NCBI RefSeq assembly: GCF_009870125.1
Contig: NC_046681.1
Span: 4,340,001 to 4,404,000, forward strand
DNA: 64,000 nucleotides
Direction of reading: 5' to 3'
Source: Drosophila pseudoobscura
Taxonomy: Eukaryota; Arthropoda; Insecta; Diptera; Drosophilidae
Each line of letters opens with the position of its first letter. Position 1 is the first letter of the stretch. Positions 61,001 to 64,000 of the stretch are shown one piece after another. The translations under genes were made by a program, and so were the position numbers. Below the pieces are notes generated by a model. That model worked only from the letters and a program-made list of their open reading frames with translations. It was not told where the DNA came from and made no database searches.

Positions 61001-63172
61001 TCGTATATTAAAGTAAAAGTAACCACCACTTACTGCCTTAGCCTTGGACTTACAACCCTCGACAATATCACAAGCCGCTTGAGAAGTGTCTTTGCTCTGT
61101 CAGGAAGTATAAAATTGTCAAGTTCATTCCCTAGAAATTGTTTGCGGATCATACGAACCTTGATTTCGGAGTAAACGATATCGATGAAACTGCCCAAAAC
61201 GATAATGAAATCAAAAACGTTCCACGCATCGCCGAAGTAATTCTACAAACACGCAATTTATAAAATTAGCTTTTTCGAAATATATACGTCCAATTCGATA
61301 ATTCCTACTTTAAATCGAAAAGCGGCCAATTTGAAGACGAATTCCAGTGCAAAAACTGCAGTAAAGATCATGTTTAAGGCGTCCAAAAGTTCCGTATACC
61401 ATAGTGGTTGATTATAGAATTTCATGGCCAGTGTGACGGTATTTATCATGATCAGTATAAATATGGTGTATTCAAACGACGAAGATGTCACGAACCACCA
61501 GACCTTATACTGTATCCCGTGCTTTGGTATATAGCGACGCACGGGTTTTGCCTTCAGTGCGAATTCTATACAATTACGCTGGTTCTTGTCCAGATCACAG
61601 TTCTTGTATTCCTGTTCACCCTCATTTTGGAAAGTGACAATAACGAAACCGACGAATATGTTCACCATAAAGAAGGCAATTATGATAATATAGATTATAT
61701 AGTAGGCAGCTACAATGGGACGGAAATTGTGTATTGGACCGCCGTCTTCCTGATTCGAATCAATCGAGACATATAGTAGGCTGAAATGGCAAGATAGAAG
61801 AGAGGTTACACAAAATCCAGATTATAGCTTAAGTTCTCGAAACGCACCCAGGCCAACCCTCGAATGTGGATACAGTGAAGAGAGTCAACATTCCCTTGGC
61901 CACATCGTCGAAATGAAATCGATTGTTGGTCCATTCACGTTCCTTGAGACGCGGCTTGTGGACATCCCCATCGTCATAGACCAGATAAGTGCCACTGAAA
62001 GTATCTTGCATTGTGTTCATCTGATCTGAGCATACTATGCTTCAGTAAGACTTACAAGCATTCCTCTTGCGTCATTTTGGAGCCATCAGAACATTTGAAA
62101 AATTTGCCCTAAATGATTGTTAAATGGGGGCAAATACGAATGGTTTGTGGGGGAGGCAGGGGAAGAGATTATAAAATATTAATAGACCAGCATGGAATAT
62201 GGCAAAGTTATGAAAATATCTGAGGGTGAAGAAAGTCCAACTTGAAGTATTCTTCGGTTGAGCTTACTTTCCCAGAGATGACAAATATTACGACTGCTTT
62301 ACGGTAGGGACTATCGACTAAAGCCTAGTTCAATTACGATATATTATGCAGCAATGTACGATAGACTATCTAGCTATCTATATACGATCAAATCAATGTA
62401 CGCACGAGTATATACATTTACGAGGTGTTTTATTTGCAAACTCATTTACATACACTGCCCAAAATTATGGGGTGGACGATAACAGTATTATTTTCGTGGA
62501 CGCACAATATTTACAGACAGGACATCAAGAAACATGTTGAAACTCGGGTTAAGTACATGGGAAAACATATATTGAAACAAGTACTATATTACATTGGGTT
62601 AGCAGGGCGCTAGCTAACGTAACTAGTAACTTTTGCTCTGGGATTAGATTCGATAAGCAAGAACTGATAACTAGTAGCAAGCCTTGGTAAAATGGTAGAG
62701 TTTCTTTGGTTTACCAAATATGGAATGTTGCAAAGCGTACGAGTCGGTAGTATTTTCTTTGAAGCTGAGAAGAGGGCGAAGAAAATTGACGTGGGCTTTG
62801 ACATACAAAAAGGTTTAATATCTTTGACCTCTGCGTGAACATTGAGAATATTTACCTTTCAATGGAACACTACCCAGTAAACCCTAAACATAAATATCGA
62901 GATGGAAGAGTAAGTACGACAAAATTCAAAGCACACATTGATTAAGCAGCATTTCTGATAGTTTATTTATAGCTTTCCCTTTTCAAAAATAAAAGCGCAC
63001 ACTTAAAGCCGACTCTAGATACCCTCCACCACTGACTTTTCAAATATAATTCAAAAGAAATTACCTTAAAGAGTTGTACTCCAATAACCGCAAACATGAA
63101 TTGCAACAAATATGTAACCAACATGATATTACCAATGGTTTTGATTGCGACTACCACGCACTTGACCACATA
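54521..63172 (-). CDS. Ca-alpha1D: Ca-alpha1D, L-type voltage-gated calcium channel alpha-1 subunit (3' part; 5' beyond window)
   Basis: Pore-forming subunit that opens on depolarisation and admits calcium through the plasma membrane of neurons and muscle. Coding exons: 63065-63172, 62056-62108, 61848-61994, 61309-61780, 61159-61242, optional 61034-61096, 60784-60972, 60472-60720, 59760-60419, 59211-59662, 58650-58690, 55073-55203, 54521-55015. Every junction has GT..AG and the phases fit, giving 1026 aa, or 1047 with the optional exon. Domains in order: IIIS5; pore loop III with selectivity Glu in TFEGWP; IIIS6 ([16 protein letters not shown]); III-IV linker; IVS1-S3; IVS4 with spaced Arg/Lys ([12 protein letters not shown]); IVS5; pore loop IV with selectivity Glu in TGEAWQ; IVS6 ([15 protein letters not shown]); EF-hand-like region after it; IQ motif ([17 protein letters not shown]); low-complexity tail rich in Gly, Ser and Gln. 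The two Glu residues are those of a high-voltage-activated calcium channel. No frame breaks are seen. Confidence 0.96.
55073..55203 (-). CDS. Ca-alpha1D: Ca-alpha1D exon: distal tail
   Basis: Acceptor ATTTAG, encodes [20 protein letters not shown] to AESLIGG, donor GTAAGT. The upstream intron is 3446 nt. Confidence 0.92.
55204..58649 (-). other. Ca-alpha1D: Ca-alpha1D intron, 3.4 kb
   Basis: Large intron between the microexon and the distal tail exon. It contains AT-rich DNA, TA repeats near 56618-56650 and a 24-nt T run at 57000-57023. No further exon with matching phase was found by eye. Confidence 0.8.
57000..57023. repeat. Homopolymer T run (24 nt)
   Basis: Uninterrupted T run in the 3.4-kb intron. 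A second run of about 17 T lies at 58896-58912 in the neighbouring intron. Confidence 0.9.
58650..58690 (-). CDS. Ca-alpha1D: Ca-alpha1D 41-nt microexon
   Basis: Acceptor ATTTCAG, donor GTAAGC. It encodes (D)[13 protein letters not shown] and one base of a Val codon. Without it the flanking exons do not join in frame, since 2 leftover bases would meet an exon needing 1. The 41 nt repair the phase exactly, which is the main evidence. Confidence 0.88.
59211..59662 (-). CDS. Ca-alpha1D: Ca-alpha1D exon: proximal cytoplasmic tail
   Basis: Acceptor TTTGCAG, starts [19 protein letters not shown] and ends in ANAISY plus two bases, donor GTAAGT. Gly/Ala-rich middle part. Confidence 0.93.
59760..60419 (-). 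CDS. Ca-alpha1D: Ca-alpha1D exon: end of IVS6, EF-hand-like region, IQ motif
   Basis: Acceptor TTCGCAG, 220 codons starting [20 protein letters not shown]. The post-S6 EF-hand-like region ([19 protein letters not shown]) and the IQ motif, which binds calmodulin in this family for calcium-dependent inactivation, are both intact. Donor GTAAGT after EPMHR. Confidence 0.96.
60472..60720 (-). CDS. Ca-alpha1D: Ca-alpha1D exon: pore loop IV
   Basis: Acceptor ACTCAG, 83 codons. It contains [17 protein letters not shown] with the domain IV selectivity Glu and ends in the first half of IVS6 (SFYVLCSFL). Donor GTAAGA. Confidence 0.95.
60784..60972 (-). CDS. Ca-alpha1D: Ca-alpha1D exon: IVS4-S5
   Basis: Acceptor CTACAG, 63 codons from [19 protein letters not shown] to AVVGMQ, donor GTGAGA. 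It contains the voltage-sensing helix with regularly spaced Arg/Lys. Confidence 0.95.
61034..61096 (-). CDS. Ca-alpha1D: Ca-alpha1D optional exon in the IVS3-S4 linker (63 nt)
   Basis: Acceptor CTGACAG preceded by a weak pyrimidine stretch, donor GTAAGT, exactly 21 codons in phase 0. It starts [14 protein letters not shown] and ends KSKAKA. Leaving it out keeps the frame, so it behaves as a cassette exon. Variable exons at this place are known to shift voltage dependence in animal L-type channels. Its inclusion is inferred from splice signals and family knowledge. Confidence 0.8.
61159..61242 (-). CDS. Ca-alpha1D: Ca-alpha1D exon: IVS3
   Basis: Acceptor TTGTAG, 28 codons from [17 protein letters not shown] to VYSEIK, donor GTTCGT. 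Both ends are phase 0, so the next exon can be the optional one or the S4 exon. Confidence 0.94.
61309..61780 (-). CDS. Ca-alpha1D: Ca-alpha1D exon: IIIS6, III-IV linker, IVS1-S2
   Basis: Acceptor TTTCAG. It starts [15 protein letters not shown], followed by IIIS6 with the conserved [15 protein letters not shown], where L-type channels bind dihydropyridines. The linker [18 protein letters not shown] and IVS1-S2 follow. Donor GTAGGA after FRFK. Confidence 0.95.
61848..61994 (-). CDS. Ca-alpha1D: Ca-alpha1D exon: pore loop III
   Basis: Acceptor TTTCAG. It encodes [16 protein letters not shown] and then [15 protein letters not shown], with the domain III selectivity-filter Glu. Donor GTGCGT, leaving two bases of a Gly codon. 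Confidence 0.94.
62056..62108 (-). CDS. Ca-alpha1D: Ca-alpha1D exon: start of pore loop III (53 nt)
   Basis: Acceptor ATTTAG, encodes [17 protein letters not shown] plus two bases of a Phe codon, donor GTAAGT. It is too short to find by ORF length; it was identified from the family sequence and frame. The intron on its 5' side is 956 nt. Confidence 0.92.
62109..63064 (-). other. Ca-alpha1D: Ca-alpha1D intron, 956 nt
   Basis: Intron between the S5 exon and the 53-nt exon. Nothing else is recognised in it. Confidence 0.8.
63065..63172 (-). CDS. Ca-alpha1D: Ca-alpha1D exon: domain III S4-S5 linker and S5
   Basis: Acceptor CTGCAG, phase 0, 36 codons beginning [15 protein letters not shown] and ending GVQLFK, donor GTAATT. 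It is the most 5' exon present; the 828 bp to the window end read as intron. Confidence 0.93.
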
Positions 63173-64000
63173 CTGCAGAAGTAGTTTCAATTTTTTGTTC
63201 AGTGTAGGCCAAATGTTTGGATTTGTGTGTGGGGGAATTTTTGAAAGACGTGTATAATTTAATTATTTTATTTCGTTTTTTTATTTATCGATTTAAGTTT
63301 GCGAGTGGCAGCATCAATAATAGGATTTTGTTGGGTGTATTTTGCGACCACATTTTTTTAAAGGGAATCAAATGGTTTTGCATTATGTCAGTAATTAACA
63401 ATGACATTTTTTTCGATTGGTTGGCAAAATTCAATTCAAATCAACCGAAGCACGTTTGAAGAGAGGAAAAAAGAAGAAAAATATGTATGTAATATAGAGG
63501 GATCAATTTGCGATGGAATTGGTTGGCTATAAAATCATTTGTTTTGATCGATTGTACAACTAATACCAGGCTAAAAATATATACGAAGAGTGACAACGAA
63601 AAAGATTATAAAAAATAATACGAATATGAAAATAAATGAGTGTCCAAGCCACATATGCTTTTATATGTGAAAAAAGGAAATGTTGATGTAAGCAAAAATT
63701 CAAATAAAAATGTGTTAGTATCTATCTTGGGAATCTTTGGAATCCTTAATGAATCCATTGTAATTGAAATTTTGAATTGTGCTGAATCGATACAGTATTT
63801 GCTTCAAAAGTCGGATTAATTTTGAATCAAAAGATATTTGCACAAGAAATTATATTTATTTATATTCCAATTTGAGTGGACTTGAGGTACAGCGTAAAAC
63901 ACTGAAAAAGATAGTGAAGCGGATGAAATCGCGATACAGTTTACAGTTTACTGTGGATTCATTCAGGTATTCCGGCTACCATGTTGAAGAGGCTGGTTAC
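63173..64000 (-). other. Ca-alpha1D: Ca-alpha1D intron, partial
   Basis: Intron 5' of the first visible exon. The expected preceding exon, carrying domain III S4, is not seen before the window ends. Confidence 0.75.

Noticed and set aside
1..64000. CRISPR array, prokaryotic operons, ribosomal RNA
   Set aside because: No spaced identical repeats, no Shine-Dalgarno-led gene strings and no rRNA-like conserved blocks; the sequence is eukaryotic.
63930..64000. Possible further exon at the right window edge
   Set aside because: The minus-strand sequence at the edge does not encode the expected domain III S4 segment and hits a stop within 15 codons.

Overview
The window looks like genomic DNA of a Drosophila-type fly. 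Three things point there: the exons on the right half encode an insect L-type voltage-gated calcium channel with very high similarity to Drosophila Ca-alpha1D; a small two-exon gene at 14.6 kb encodes a Sex Peptide (Acp70A)-type seminal peptide, a family known from Drosophilidae; and the repeats (DINE-1/INE-1-like elements, a mariner relic, a non-LTR retrotransposon relic, many short microsatellites) are typical of fly euchromatin. A species of the obscura group is possible, but that is an inference I cannot test here.

Layout. From 1 to 5.7 kb there is AT-rich DNA with simple repeats and no gene I can support. At 5.7-6.3 kb (minus strand) lies an intronless gene for an unrecognised multi-pass membrane protein of about 194 residues. 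From 7.1 to 9.1 kb there are two adjacent mobile elements: a decayed, internally deleted mariner with both terminal inverted repeats, and a DINE-1/INE-1-like element. At 14.53-14.92 kb (plus strand) is the Sex Peptide homologue with TATA box, signal peptide, one 74-nt intron and the diagnostic C-terminal disulfide-loop motif. From 15 to 51 kb there is about 36 kb with no supportable gene, only microsatellites, small repeat remnants, a three-copy minisatellite at 39.95-40.10 kb and a doubtful broken small ORF at 18.3-18.8 kb. At 51.5-53.0 kb (minus strand) is a degenerate non-LTR retrotransposon reverse-transcriptase region, interrupted by a DINE-1-like fragment.

From 54.5 kb to the right end, on the minus strand, is the 3' half of Ca-alpha1D: 12 constitutive-looking coding exons plus one optional 63-nt exon. 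They encode domain III S5 to the C-terminus (1026 residues, or 1047 with the optional exon), and the 5' part of the gene lies beyond the window. All splice phases were checked by hand and join in frame.

The genes do not form an operon or pathway. The notable context is a male reproductive peptide gene placed about 40 kb beyond the 3' end of a neuronal/muscle calcium channel gene, in otherwise gene-poor DNA. In D. melanogaster the Sex Peptide gene is on 3L (70A) and Ca-alpha1D is on 2L (35), so this copy is at a different location.
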